A DNA stretch of 64,000 nt from Candidatus Sericytochromatia bacterium S15B-MN24 CBMW_12 (lineage in GTDB: Bacteria; Cyanobacteriota; Sericytochromatia; S15B-MN24; UBA4093): the NCBI GenBank assembly GCA_002083825.1, contig DAZV01000027.1:1-64000 (forward strand), read 5' to 3'. Made by a program: the position numbers and the translations under genes. Each line of letters opens with the position of its first letter. Positions within the stretch are counted from its first letter, which is position 1. A model generated the notes under the pieces. It was given only the letters and a program-made list of their open reading frames with translations, had not been told where the DNA came from and did no database searches. Positions 7,590 to 17,002 of the stretch are shown piece by piece.

Positions 7590-8666
7590 TCACGTCGTTT
7601 GCTGAACTGACTTTCTGCCTTTTACTATCGTTTGGCTAAGGATTTTTTGTAGCGGGCGTTCGACCATTATATGGAAGATAATACCCCCAAAAAGCGTCAG
7701 AAGGATGCAGAACAACATCGCACCGTATGAACCGACGACCGTCGTCACGCGAAGTCCAGCCACTAGCTTTATCGCCAAGGATAGTAAAGGCAGGTGAACC
7801 AAATACAGCGAGAAAGACGCATCTCCTAGGAACTTCAACACGGAGGGGACGGTAACTGGGCGTTCCTGCTCGAGCCAAACTGATCCGACCACGAGCAATG
7901 CGGCAGGCAAGCCATAGGCGATGACGCGGTATGGCTCCGCTCCCCCCCCGGTGAGAAAATCGAATGCACACGCGGTGAGAAGCGTCGTTGCCCCGAGCCA
8001 CGTGAATGATAAAGCAAACTTAGGGCGAAACCGAAGCGCTAAGTAGGCACATAGGCAACCGAGGGCAAACTCGATGTTGTATCTACTGAGCAGGAAGCCG
8101 AAGAGCAGATAATTGCCTTGGGCGAGTGAGCCGGCGAATGGGGCCATCAAAAGACTTAAGCCAAGCCATCCGATTGCTAAAATGCGTGTGAGTCGCCCTG
8201 GAAAGGCTATCCCAAGGGCAAAGAATGCATAAAACAGGAGTTCATGGGTCAGTGTCCAGCCGACCGTAAGGATGGGGTGGTCACGTTGTGGCAGGAGCAT
8301 TAGCGATGAGATGATGCACCCGATGTCCCGGTAACGGTCCTCTCCAAAGTTCGGCGCAATAAAGTAAATAGGAACAACCACGAGATTTGCCAGCCAGTAC
8401 GCGGGGAAGACCCTGATTAAACGCTTGGTGATGAAATTCTTGAAGCGCTCAGGTCGCCCAAGGTCCGCCCGGTGAACGTAGAAGATGATGAAGCCGCTCA
8501 GAACAAAGAAGATATCCACTCCGGCATAGCCGCAGGCGCCAAAAAAAACGAGCAAATTTGAACCAAGTGCTTCATGAAAAAGCGGACTGGCGTGATAGAG
8601 GAGGACCATCAGGGCGGCTACTCCACGGTAGGCCTGTAAAAGTTCGAAGCTACGCTTGAGGTTCAT
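7590..8666 (-). CDS. Membrane acyltransferase, acyltransferase-3 family
   Basis: About 358 aa with roughly ten hydrophobic segments. It opens with LQAYRGVAALMVLLYHAS, the R...H signature of OafA/YrhL-type integral-membrane acyltransferases, and later has FFVLSGFI. Such enzymes acetylate sugars of surface polysaccharides at the inner membrane. The start at 8666 is chosen over an upstream ATG (8747) because the conserved domain begins immediately and GAGAGG lies upstream. It lies between wecC and a glycosyltransferase, on the same strand, so it probably decorates the same polymer. The acyl group and acceptor sugar are unknown. Confidence 0.85.
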   Translation of the reverse strand: MNLKRSFELLQAYRGVAALMVLLYHASPLFHEALGSNLLVFFGACGYAGVDIFFVLSGFIIFYVHRADLGRPERFKNFITKRLIRVFPAYWLANLVVVPIYFIAPNFGEDRYRDIGCIISSLMLLPQRDHPILTVGWTLTHELLFYAFFALGIAFPGRLTRILAIGWLGLSLLMAPFAGSLAQGNYLLFGFLLSRYNIEFALGCLCAYLALRFRPKFALSFTWLGATTLLTACAFDFLTGGGAEPYRVIAYGLPAALLVVGSVWLEQERPVTVPSVLKFLGDASFSLYLVHLPLLSLAIKLVAGLRVTTVVGSYGAMLFCILLTLFGGIIFHIMVERPLQKILSQTIVKGRKSVQQTT

Positions 8667-8784
8667 TCCACGACCTCTCGATCGTTCAAGAGTGCCCCGA
8701 AGAAGCGGCTTGTGGTTTTGACCAAGAAGAGGCCTCGCTATTGTCAAAGGGCTGCCCGGGCATTAAATCGTTTGGATTCTTCGT

Positions 8785-10077
8785 TTACTTATCAGGCCTT
8801 GCTGAAAGGGCTCCGGCAATGACCTCCGGTTGAATGTTGGACAAGGCTTTCGGGGAGTGCATTCCCCCGACCGAAAGCAGCTTTTCCGTTACCTCCGCCA
8901 AGATCGTCTCTTGCTTGAGATGGATCGAGGCAAAGTCCCATCCGGCGGCTGCTAAGTCTTTCCGCAGATCAGGGTCATCCTTGAGCAATCTGAGGGTGGT
9001 TACTAGAGCGGCAGGATCATCGGGCGGGACAACGAGCCCGCCGCCAGAGCGTCGGACCGCGTTGGCAGATTCGCCTATCCCCCCATAGACCAGTGGGTTT
9101 CCTGTCGCCAGGTATTCCCAGACTTTTGAAGGTTGCGCGGTCGCGAAGACCGGCTCACCTCTCAGTTGCGCGTAGAGAATATCGGCAGATCGGTATAGTT
9201 CGGCAAGTTCCTGCTGGGAAAGGTAGCCCAGGAACTGTACGTTTCCAATCCCCTCCACCTGGCAGCGGCTCTCGAGGGTTGCCCGTTCCACGCCGTCCCC
9301 CGCGAGGAGGATCTCGATGGAGGGGTCGTCACCCAGGAGCTTGGCTGCGGTGATGAGGGTGGTAAGTCCTTGAGGGTATCCAATCAAACCCGCATAGACA
9401 ACGCGGAAGGTCCCCGGACGCTTCTTGCGAGGCTGGGCAGCCTTGACTCGCTCAAAAAAGGCTTCCGGGATTCCGTTTGGATATAGGGCGGTCCTGCTCT
9501 CGGCCACCCCATGCTGAACGAAGTAGTCTTGCTGGCTTTTCGTCGTCGCCGTCAAGAATCGTGCCTGCCGTGCTGTCCAGAGCATCAATCCTTCAATGAG
9601 GTTGCCCGCAACCTTGCGCAATCCGGTTTCTCCAATGGCCTGAGTGTAGCGCCAGAGAAGATCACGGATGTCCCACATGAACTTGGCCCCCGTCAGCTTG
9701 GCGACGAGAGCGCCAAAAGGCCCCAGGAAGATTGCTGGCGAGGAGGCTAGTACTATCGAGGACCGTGCATGGATCAGGTAAACCCCGCTTGCAAGGAAGG
9801 CAGAAAGGACTTCCGCAATCAAGCGGAGGAGTAATTTATCCTTAGGGGCGATAATCGGCATCAGACGGATGATGCGTACTCCATCTTCGTGGAATTCTTG
9901 TGCCAGCTTGGTCTGGAACTCCTTGTAGACGCGCCCCTGGGGGTAGTTTGGCAGGGGGGCGATGACGGTGACTTTATGCCCCTTTCCTGCCAGATGCTTC
10001 GCTAGCCCGTGCAGCCTCTTGGCTGGTGCACAGGTCTCGGGAAAGTAGCTGCTCGCAATAATCGTTATGCTGTCCAT
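8785..10077 (-). CDS. Glycosyltransferase family 4 (WbuB-like)
   Basis: 430 aa with a GT-B fold. The N-terminal half begins ITIIASSYFPETCAPAKRL and has PNYPQGRVY, typical of WbuB-type transferases in O-antigen clusters. The C-terminal half holds VVYAGLIGYPQG and the donor-binding stretch PSKVWEYLATGNPLVYGG, where the EX7E-type motif would sit. It transfers a sugar from a nucleotide donor to the lipid-linked repeat unit at the cytoplasmic membrane face; a hydrophobic stretch near residue 85-120 suggests membrane contact. Its start overlaps the end of the heparinase-like gene by 13 nt, so the two are coupled. Confidence 0.88.
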   Translation of the reverse strand: MDSITIIASSYFPETCAPAKRLHGLAKHLAGKGHKVTVIAPLPNYPQGRVYKEFQTKLAQEFHEDGVRIIRLMPIIAPKDKLLLRLIAEVLSAFLASGVYLIHARSSIVLASSPAIFLGPFGALVAKLTGAKFMWDIRDLLWRYTQAIGETGLRKVAGNLIEGLMLWTARQARFLTATTKSQQDYFVQHGVAESRTALYPNGIPEAFFERVKAAQPRKKRPGTFRVVYAGLIGYPQGLTTLITAAKLLGDDPSIEILLAGDGVERATLESRCQVEGIGNVQFLGYLSQQELAELYRSADILYAQLRGEPVFATAQPSKVWEYLATGNPLVYGGIGESANAVRRSGGGLVVPPDDPAALVTTLRLLKDDPDLRKDLAAAGWDFASIHLKQETILAEVTEKLLSVGGMHSPKALSNIQPEVIAGALSARPDK

Positions 10078-11726
10078 GTCACCAGGTACCTGAATTCTAC
10101 CGGCATGCGTGCGTCGGTGCTGAACTGTAAGACACGTTGCTGGAGTCTTACCCCGAATTGCGGGCAGTAGTATCCCGACATGATCTCGAAGGGCGGACCG
10201 TCCAGCACTTCAAATCGCGCCAGAAGCTGGTCGCCGTGGTAGATTTCGGCCAGTTTCTCGGAGCGTTGCTCGACCGCAAGGCTAGGATGGAGATGAAAGT
10301 AGGTCTCAACGAGATGATTGCCACTCCCCTGGAAGGCGTCGATGATCTCCAATCGCCCAGGCATGGCGTCGTAAGCCCTGCGATGGCGGACCCCCAATCG
10401 GTCGTATCCGGTATGCTCCCCTTGTACATGGAGCCCATTGGATCTCGGCTCCACGTGGATAGCCGCGGGGATCGCTCGACGGGCAATCCGAAAGCTGCTC
10501 CAGATCTCGGATTGCTCGATCCTGTCGATCCGCACCGTGTTGTGGGCTTTCGTCTCTCGATTGAGTTTCCTCATCTCAGGGTCCTGATAGGCATAAACCC
10601 CGGAATCGACGAAGATGCGTCGTCCTTCGATGGACAACTCGAAGCTCAACGTGTCGCAATGGCCGTGCGCCGGTTGGTGAGCGGGGCCGACTTCACCGAC
10701 GTCGACAACGAGGTACGAGTTGTCCGAACCTCGCCACGTGACGTACCCAGACGCTGCGCGATGATCAATCGGTGCTATGCCTTCCGGACTCTCTCCCATC
10801 ACCGCGCCCGCATAGCCAAGTAGAAGTGGCGGAGGCGAGGCTATCCCGCAGGCGGCATCATTGAACAAGGCAATTTCGCCGTCGGGGTGGCACAGGGACT
10901 TCAACCAAGCAACCATTGTCGGCGTTTTGCGCTCCAGTTCGCCCAACAAGGCTGGCGCATGGTTGAGCAGCTGAGAGGACATGTTCAAGAGATCGAGGCA
11001 GCCTTCCAGAATGAGGGAGTGATACATGGGGCTGCGCTCATAGTGGCCTCCATCGTCCAGGACTTGTTCCCGAACCTCCCGTTGCAGGAGTTCCCGACCT
11101 TGGCGCAGCCAGCGATTGGCTTCCGGTCCATCGAATACTAATCCTGCCCACACGAGGGCCTTGGCGTTCTCGAAGAGATGGTTGGCCTGGAGGTGGTGCT
11201 CAAGGTTGCTGGCGAGGTATCGTGCGTGTGCGTACAAGCTAAGCAGGATTTTACCGGACGCTTCGGTCTCTCCGTGCTTTGCCAGCCACTTGAACCAGTT
11301 GATCATCCGCAAAGACAAAGGGTACGGATTCCAGGCGTCCATTCGTCCATCGACGTTGCGTGCTACCCAGTCCTCCATCAGCTTACGAGCCATCTCGACG
11401 GGAAGACTCGGCAAGTACTCGAAATAGTGCAGGTTATAACGCCAGAGCTTAGACTGACCGGAGTACTCCCAATCGACTTCTTCATCGAAGGTTACGGTTT
11501 GGTTCAAAAAGGTATAGCGAAGCCCGTTTGTCGAATTCGATGACTCCAGAAACGGGCGCCGCGTTTGCCGCCAGCCGGGCCTGAGCGAAACCCGCGCAGG
11601 CATGCGGAGGGGGCTTAATCGAGTGAGCTTTGCCAGCGCCCGCCCATAAACTTGCACCGGGCGCAGATGGCGAGCCGTGTTCCAGTAGCGTAGCGAACTT
11701 TTCCAGAGGAGCGGAAGGGGCTTCAC
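10065..11726 (-). CDS. Heparinase II/III-like polysaccharide lyase
   Basis: 553 aa. An N-terminal alpha-toroid (LWRYNLHYFEYL, WNPYPLSLRMINW, HLQANHLFENAKALVW) is followed by a beta-sandwich with AHGHCDTLSFEL, in line with the heparinase II/III family that cleaves uronic-acid-containing chains by beta-elimination. No clear signal peptide is visible. Such genes are common in exopolysaccharide clusters beside AsnB and a two-domain oxidoreductase, as here, where they may trim or turn over the polymer. Translation begins at GTG, overlapping the previous stop (GTGA). The substrate may be the cluster's own polymer, which would contain ManNAcA. Confidence 0.85.
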   Translation of the reverse strand: MKPLPLLWKSSLRYWNTARHLRPVQVYGRALAKLTRLSPLRMPARVSLRPGWRQTRRPFLESSNSTNGLRYTFLNQTVTFDEEVDWEYSGQSKLWRYNLHYFEYLPSLPVEMARKLMEDWVARNVDGRMDAWNPYPLSLRMINWFKWLAKHGETEASGKILLSLYAHARYLASNLEHHLQANHLFENAKALVWAGLVFDGPEANRWLRQGRELLQREVREQVLDDGGHYERSPMYHSLILEGCLDLLNMSSQLLNHAPALLGELERKTPTMVAWLKSLCHPDGEIALFNDAACGIASPPPLLLGYAGAVMGESPEGIAPIDHRAASGYVTWRGSDNSYLVVDVGEVGPAHQPAHGHCDTLSFELSIEGRRIFVDSGVYAYQDPEMRKLNRETKAHNTVRIDRIEQSEIWSSFRIARRAIPAAIHVEPRSNGLHVQGEHTGYDRLGVRHRRAYDAMPGRLEIIDAFQGSGNHLVETYFHLHPSLAVEQRSEKLAEIYHGDQLLARFEVLDGPPFEIMSGYYCPQFGVRLQQRVLQFSTDARMPVEFRYLVTWTA

Positions 11727-13897
11727 TCGGACTGGTCTCCCTGTAAGAGGATCGGTAGCCCTCGGTTGATGGATTCCTCGATGAGGAAGGTAACCTGGGT
11801 GGTTGCCACCAGTTCCTCGAAGGGGATGGGGGGCGATTTCTTTTCCCGTACAGCGGCAAGAAACGCGTCCAGCTCCTGGGCAAAGCCCTTCTCTTGTCCG
11901 GACGACTTGGTGCGGGTCACTTTGCCTCCTCCCGCCAGGGAAAGCTCTCGGAAATCATTCAGGATGCCGATCTTCCCACCCGCAAACACCTCGAGGTATT
12001 CCTTGGGGAAACTGGGGTCGCCCGTTGCTACGTAGGTAATGGTGCCTACAGAGCCATCCATGAACTTGAGCGTCACGGCTAGGCTGTCGCGGGCGCTGGG
12101 GTCGGCGTTCGGGAGGCTGAGGGTTTCGGCAAAAACTTTGACGGGGAGGCTCCCGGTCAGGTAGATCAACAGGTCCACGAAGTGGCAGACCTCGCCGATG
12201 ATCCGTCCCCCACCTTCTTCCGGATGCTGGATCCAACTGTCCTGAGGGATGGGGCCCGCATTGACGCGGTACTGCATCATGAGCGGACGCCGACCACCTT
12301 CGACGAAGCGCTTGAGATCGGCCACCAGCGGAGAGAAGCGCCGATTGAATCCGACCATGAGCACGGTCTGGCCATCGTATGTCTCGACAATCCGGGCCAG
12401 CTCCGCCTCGTTCAAGCATAGAGGTTTCTCGACGAAGACATGTTTTCCGGCGGAGAGGCTCTGCACCACTTGCTCGGCATGTTGGTGATGACGAGTCGCG
12501 ATAAAGACGGTATTCACCTCGGGGTCGGCCAGAACCTCTTGGGCAGACGAGGCCGCCACTTCCACTCCCAGCTTCACGGCGAGCGTCTTCGCCTTTGCTG
12601 GGGTGGCGGTGGTTATTGCTCGGAGGCGCGGATTGAGGCGCTTGAGGTGGGGGAAGAGGACGCCAGTCGCGAAGTTCCCAGCTCCGATCAAACCTAAGAT
12701 CGGGGCCGATGCCGCCTTCTGCTGGGATTCGTCAGCGGCAAGCTTCAAGGACATGTGGAACGGGTAGCGGTCCGGTGTCTGGGGATACTCCAGGACGATT
12801 CCCATGTAGGGCTCCTTGACCCGTCCCTCGATCAGATCGTAGGCATGAAGGGCGTTTTCGAAAGGAATCCGGTGGGTGATGAGTTCCTTGACCTGCATGC
12901 GCTTCTGCTCGACGAGGTCGAGGAAGGATGCCATGTTTCGTTGCTCCGTCCAGCGCACGTAGGCGTAGGGGTAGTCATGACCCCGCTCTTCGTACTCCGG
13001 GTCGTAGCGTCCAGGTCCGTAGGAAGTCGAGAGACGGAACTCCAGCTCCTTCTCGTAGTAAGGCTTGCGAGGCAGTTCCATGCCAACCGAGCCCACGACT
13101 ACGACGCGTCCCTTCTTGCGGGCGATCGCTCCGGCCAACTCGACCGGGGCGTTGCTGGAGGTTGCCGCCGTGATGATGACGGCATCGACTCCCTGACCAC
13201 CGGTCCACTCAAGGCAAGCCCGTTGGAATCCGCCGCCTTCCCCTGCGAAGTCGGCTCCTGACTTAATGGCGATTGCGTTCTTGGTGGGATCGATGTCCGT
13301 CCCGATCACCCGGCATCCTGCCGCCTTGAGTAGTTGAACGGTCAACTGCCCGAGCAGACCGAGACCGATGACGGCAACAGTTTCGCCCAACCGCGAATCC
13401 GCTTGGCGTACGCCCTGCATGGCGATCGCCCCGAGGGTGACGAAGCTGGCTTCTTCCCACGTAACCGCTTCAGGGACCGGGATGCACAGGTTCTGCGGCA
13501 CCCAGATGGCATCGGAGTGGCTGGCGTACCCCATGCCGGCACATGCCACGCGGTCTCCCGGAAGGAACCCCTTGACCCCGCGCCCGACCTCAAGCACCAC
13601 CCCCGCGGCGCTGTAGCCGAGGGGCATCGGAGTCTCAAGCTTGCTCTTGACCTTGCTCAAGGTGCTGGCAAGGCCTTCTTTCTTCATTTTTGTCAGAACC
13701 TGCTTGACCAGATCGGGCCTTGCCAGGGCTTTTCCCAGAAGGCTCTTCTTCGCCAGTTCGACAATCATCTTCTCGGTGCCGGCGCTGACGAGGGTCCTCT
13801 CGGTTCGGATCAGCAGACCTCCGTCTCGGCACTCGGGAAAGGGGACCTCGGCGTTCTGGAGCAGGCCAGTTTTATAATCCTGAATAATTTGCTTCAT
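11723..13897 (-). CDS. Two-domain oxidoreductase (MDR dehydrogenase + Gfo/Idh/MocA)
   Basis: 724 aa fusion. Residues 1 to about 350 are a medium-chain zinc-type dehydrogenase (PLGYSAAGVVLEVG, AVIGLGLLGQLTVQLL). From about 385 a second Rossmann domain (LGLIGAGNFATGVL) and VFVEKPLCLNEAEL are typical of Gfo/Idh/MocA sugar oxidoreductases, with the catalytic-Lys EKP motif. It likely modifies a nucleotide sugar for the polymer; the reaction is not known to me. The ATG at 13897 is preferred to a TTG at 13954 because GAGGA precedes it and the conserved domain starts there. It is coupled (GTGA overlap) to the heparinase gene; this AsnB-oxidoreductase-heparinase order is a recurring cassette. Confidence 0.9.
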   Translation of the reverse strand: MKQIIQDYKTGLLQNAEVPFPECRDGGLLIRTERTLVSAGTEKMIVELAKKSLLGKALARPDLVKQVLTKMKKEGLASTLSKVKSKLETPMPLGYSAAGVVLEVGRGVKGFLPGDRVACAGMGYASHSDAIWVPQNLCIPVPEAVTWEEASFVTLGAIAMQGVRQADSRLGETVAVIGLGLLGQLTVQLLKAAGCRVIGTDIDPTKNAIAIKSGADFAGEGGGFQRACLEWTGGQGVDAVIITAATSSNAPVELAGAIARKKGRVVVVGSVGMELPRKPYYEKELEFRLSTSYGPGRYDPEYEERGHDYPYAYVRWTEQRNMASFLDLVEQKRMQVKELITHRIPFENALHAYDLIEGRVKEPYMGIVLEYPQTPDRYPFHMSLKLAADESQQKAASAPILGLIGAGNFATGVLFPHLKRLNPRLRAITTATPAKAKTLAVKLGVEVAASSAQEVLADPEVNTVFIATRHHQHAEQVVQSLSAGKHVFVEKPLCLNEAELARIVETYDGQTVLMVGFNRRFSPLVADLKRFVEGGRRPLMMQYRVNAGPIPQDSWIQHPEEGGGRIIGEVCHFVDLLIYLTGSLPVKVFAETLSLPNADPSARDSLAVTLKFMDGSVGTITYVATGDPSFPKEYLEVFAGGKIGILNDFRELSLAGGGKVTRTKSSGQEKGFAQELDAFLAAVREKKSPPIPFEELVATTQVTFLIEESINRGLPILLQGDQSE

Positions 13898-13911
13898 GGC
13901 ATTCCTCACGT

Positions 13912-15912
13912 TCATCTGGTCCCAATTGCTGGATCCGGCGACCCCCCAGCGCAACGGCCCGAAGTCGAGACATCGAGCCCCAGCGACGGGGAAAAGGGTG
14001 CTGCAGGTGACGGCCTATCAACGAACTGTCTGCACCATAACTCCATACACACCAGGGAGAAGATTGGATAGGCGGCATCGACCTTTCCGGAACGGTCGAG
14101 TTCCAGCAACTTATTGATTGCAGCCGGCTCGAACAGCCCCCGCCGAGACACCGCGTCCACGGAAAGAACATCCTCGACGAGGGGGCGCAGCTCCTGGCGC
14201 AACCACATTCGCAGGGGGGCTCCAAAGCCTGTCTTCGGCCGGTAGATTATATCATGGGGTAAATAAGGCTCCATCGCCTTCTTCAGAACCCACTTGCCCT
14301 CGCGTCCGCGCTGTTTCATGGAAATCGGAAGGCGTGCCGCTAGGGCGATGAGATCGGGGTCCAGAAACGGAACTCTGACCTCTACCCCGGCCGCCATGCT
14401 CATCTTGTCCATGTAGTTGAGATTATGGTCTGCGAGGAAGTGCTTGCCTTCGAGGTACAGCATCCGGTTAAGCGGGGAGGTGTTGGGCGCAAGCCTGGAT
14501 AGGCTGTCGACCAGGGGGGTGGAGACGGGGATGGATTGAAGCTCCAATTGAAGATCGCTTGAATAAAGGCTGGCCTGCAGGGCGGGGGCGAAATAATGGA
14601 AGTAGCTGGCGATTCGTTGATCCCCGGCGAGATCGGCGTAGCGGAACGCCTTGGAAAGCCTCCGACCTAATGGCGCGCCGGTGGGAATCAGCGAGGCAAG
14701 GTTAGATAGCTGCTTACGGGCCGATCTGGGGAGCCAGTCCCAGTAGCGCTCCTGCATCAGCGCATAGTGCCGCGGGTACCCCGTGAAGATATCGTCTCCC
14801 CCTGTTCCGGACAGTAGAACCTTGATGCCGTTATCGCGGGCGAGCTCGCTGATGAGGAGCGCGTTGATGGGGGCAGGATCGGCCTGGGGTTCGTCAAGAT
14901 GATAGATCATCTTTTCCAGGTGTTTGATCATGTCCGCTTCAACGTAGATGGTGTGAAGGTCGACGCCCAGGTGAGAGGCTGCTTTTCTAGCGAAGGGGAG
15001 GTCCTCGACCATGCCCTCTCGCTGCGGCGAGTCATCTTTGAAGCCGATGGTAAAGCACTGGAGGGTCTGCTCGGGAGCGTGTTGCCTGGCCAACGCGACG
15101 ACCGCGCTGGAGTCCAGGCCACCCGACAAAAAGGCTCCAACCGGTACGTCGGCTACCATCTGGCGCTTGACCGCCTCGCTCAGGTGGGTCCGGACCAGTT
15201 CAATGGCTTCGCTTTCCGAGTACGGCGCGATCGGTTGATCGTAGGGGAGATCATAGTGCTGCCAGTGGCGTTGGATCTTACCGTCCCGGAGGATCATGGC
15301 AAACCCCGGCTCTAGTTTCTGAACCGCCTTGAGCATCGTATGGCGTCCAGGTGCCCACAGATAGGAGAGATGGTAGTGGATGGCCTCGGGGTTGAGTTCT
15401 CGGTTGATCCCGCCGTAGCACAGCAGGGATTTCATTTCGCTACCGAACAAGAATCCCTTTTCCGTCGCGGCATAGTAGAGCGGCTTGACCCCCACCCCAT
15501 CCCGGGCCAGGAACAAGGTCCTCTGTCGGGAGTCCCAGATGGCGAACGCGAACATTCCATTGAGTTGGGTGAGCATGCGCTCGCCATCCCTCAGGTAGAG
15601 GTTGAGCAGGACCTCCGTATCCGACTGGCTGGTGAAGGTATGTCCCTGCGCCTGAAGGACGGATCTCAGTTCGCGGAAGTTGAAGATTTCGCCATTGAAG
15701 ACGATGGCGACCTGGTGGTTTCGGTCCCACATCGGCTGGTGCCCGAGGGCAGAGAGTTCGATTATTGAGAGTCGCCGATGCGCGAGCCCGATTCCCTGTT
15801 CTCTGTCGAAAAACAGGCCTTCATCGTCGGGTCCGCGATGCGTGATGATATGGCTCATCTGCTGTAGCAGAACGCGATCGAAGTCCCCAAAGAACCCAGC
15901 TATCCCGCACAT
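13912..15912 (-). CDS. asnB: Asparagine synthetase-like glutamine amidotransferase
   Basis: 666 aa class-II amidotransferase. Cys2 after the initiator Met is the glutaminase nucleophile (MCGIAGFFG), RGPDDEG is the glutamine-binding loop, and LSGGLDSSA near residue 260 is the PP-loop of the ATP-dependent synthetase domain. LSGTGGDDIFTGYPRH is also conserved. Housekeeping AsnB makes asparagine; members inside polysaccharide clusters are thought to amidate a carboxylated sugar such as a uronic acid, which would suit the WecC product. GAAGGAG lies upstream of the ATG. The C-terminal 25 residues (after CRQFVD) are low-complexity and non-conserved. Confidence 0.9.
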   Translation of the reverse strand: MCGIAGFFGDFDRVLLQQMSHIITHRGPDDEGLFFDREQGIGLAHRRLSIIELSALGHQPMWDRNHQVAIVFNGEIFNFRELRSVLQAQGHTFTSQSDTEVLLNLYLRDGERMLTQLNGMFAFAIWDSRQRTLFLARDGVGVKPLYYAATEKGFLFGSEMKSLLCYGGINRELNPEAIHYHLSYLWAPGRHTMLKAVQKLEPGFAMILRDGKIQRHWQHYDLPYDQPIAPYSESEAIELVRTHLSEAVKRQMVADVPVGAFLSGGLDSSAVVALARQHAPEQTLQCFTIGFKDDSPQREGMVEDLPFARKAASHLGVDLHTIYVEADMIKHLEKMIYHLDEPQADPAPINALLISELARDNGIKVLLSGTGGDDIFTGYPRHYALMQERYWDWLPRSARKQLSNLASLIPTGAPLGRRLSKAFRYADLAGDQRIASYFHYFAPALQASLYSSDLQLELQSIPVSTPLVDSLSRLAPNTSPLNRMLYLEGKHFLADHNLNYMDKMSMAAGVEVRVPFLDPDLIALAARLPISMKQRGREGKWVLKKAMEPYLPHDIIYRPKTGFGAPLRMWLRQELRPLVEDVLSVDAVSRRGLFEPAAINKLLELDRSGKVDAAYPIFSLVCMELWCRQFVDRPSPAAPFSPSLGLDVSTSGRCAGGSPDPAIGTR

Positions 15913-15931
15913 TAGATTGCATACTCCTTCA

Positions 15932-17002
15932 TCAATTCATCCGATCCGGGACTTGAAAATCCATTGCTTGTTCGAGAAACTGGCCTGGGCTCAAGAGCGA
16001 AAGCGACTGTTCAGGGATTCCAAGAAAACGTTTTGCTGCTCGGGCAATGGAGGTCGCCGAGGACGGATCGAACGTTTCCTCGGGGTCGAGTAGATCGCGG
16101 ACGTAATCGAGTTCCGAAGCCACAATGGACAGGTTTGCCTGCCTTGCTTCGATCAATGGTAAACCAAGTGACTCCAAGAGTGACGGAAAGATCAAGGCTG
16201 TTGATTCCGAATAAAATGCTCTCAATCGATCGGCAGGTATCCTGCCCGGATTGGTGATACGCAGCCCCCATTCTAGCTGGCAGTCCCGGATCCAGTTGCA
16301 GAGTTCGGGAAAATCGCCCGGATCGATCGTGAGGCATAAGGAAGGGAAATGGCCTTCCTTGGCCAACATGATCCAGGCCTCGATTAACCTCCGGTGATTC
16401 TTGTGCGGCTCGCCCGAGGAAGCGTAAATGAAGTCGTACGTGCGATCATGGACTACCCGAGGAATCGAACGTGCGACCTCGGTCTCGCAGGTGGCCGAAA
16501 AGGGGAGAATGCGAATCCTCTTTGTCCCGATCCGTGCTTCCAGGAGCCGTCGCATGGTAGGCGATTGGACGATGAACTCGTCGGCATGCCTCGAAAAATA
16601 GGAGAGCCACCGTCGCTCGGCGTAGGTTCGAAGGCGAATGCGGGGCGAAACCTCAGATTGAGGGGAGTTTTCCACGAGATGACGGTTTTGGACGAAAACC
16701 GAGACGACTGCTTTGTTCTTGAAGAGGGGAGGCAGGTTCCCTAGGCAGAGGACGCGGTCTCCCTCTCGGGCCAGCCGCTTCAATTTTCTCTCGATCTTGA
16801 GCCTGTCACCCAGGGAGGTCGAGACCCGTTCAACCGACAGTGCTTGCGGCAATTCAAGCGATAGGTTTACCCGAGCGTCCACCAGAAGATGGCCCTGGGT
16901 ATTTGGAGGTAGGGATTTGAGGAGGCCGATCAATAGGCTGTACCCACCGCCAAGACGGACGTTGTTGACAGCATGGATGATTAGCTGCGGAGTAGGATTC
17001 AA
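15932..17002 (-). CDS. Glycosyltransferase family 4
   Basis: 356 aa. It starts with HAVNNVRLGGGYSLLIGLL, a nucleotide-sugar transferase N-terminus, and carries ASSGEPHKNHRRLIEAW and FPSLLESLGLPLIEA in the C-terminal half; the latter contains the ExxxxxxxE-type donor motif of GT4 enzymes. No membrane segment. Translation starts at TTG overlapping the stop of the polymerase gene (TTTGA), with AGGAGG 9 nt upstream, so it is coupled to wzy. Sugar specificity is unknown. Confidence 0.87.
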   Translation of the reverse strand: MNPTPQLIIHAVNNVRLGGGYSLLIGLLKSLPPNTQGHLLVDARVNLSLELPQALSVERVSTSLGDRLKIERKLKRLAREGDRVLCLGNLPPLFKNKAVVSVFVQNRHLVENSPQSEVSPRIRLRTYAERRWLSYFSRHADEFIVQSPTMRRLLEARIGTKRIRILPFSATCETEVARSIPRVVHDRTYDFIYASSGEPHKNHRRLIEAWIMLAKEGHFPSLCLTIDPGDFPELCNWIRDCQLEWGLRITNPGRIPADRLRAFYSESTALIFPSLLESLGLPLIEARQANLSIVASELDYVRDLLDPEETFDPSSATSIARAAKRFLGIPEQSLSLLSPGQFLEQAMDFQVPDRMN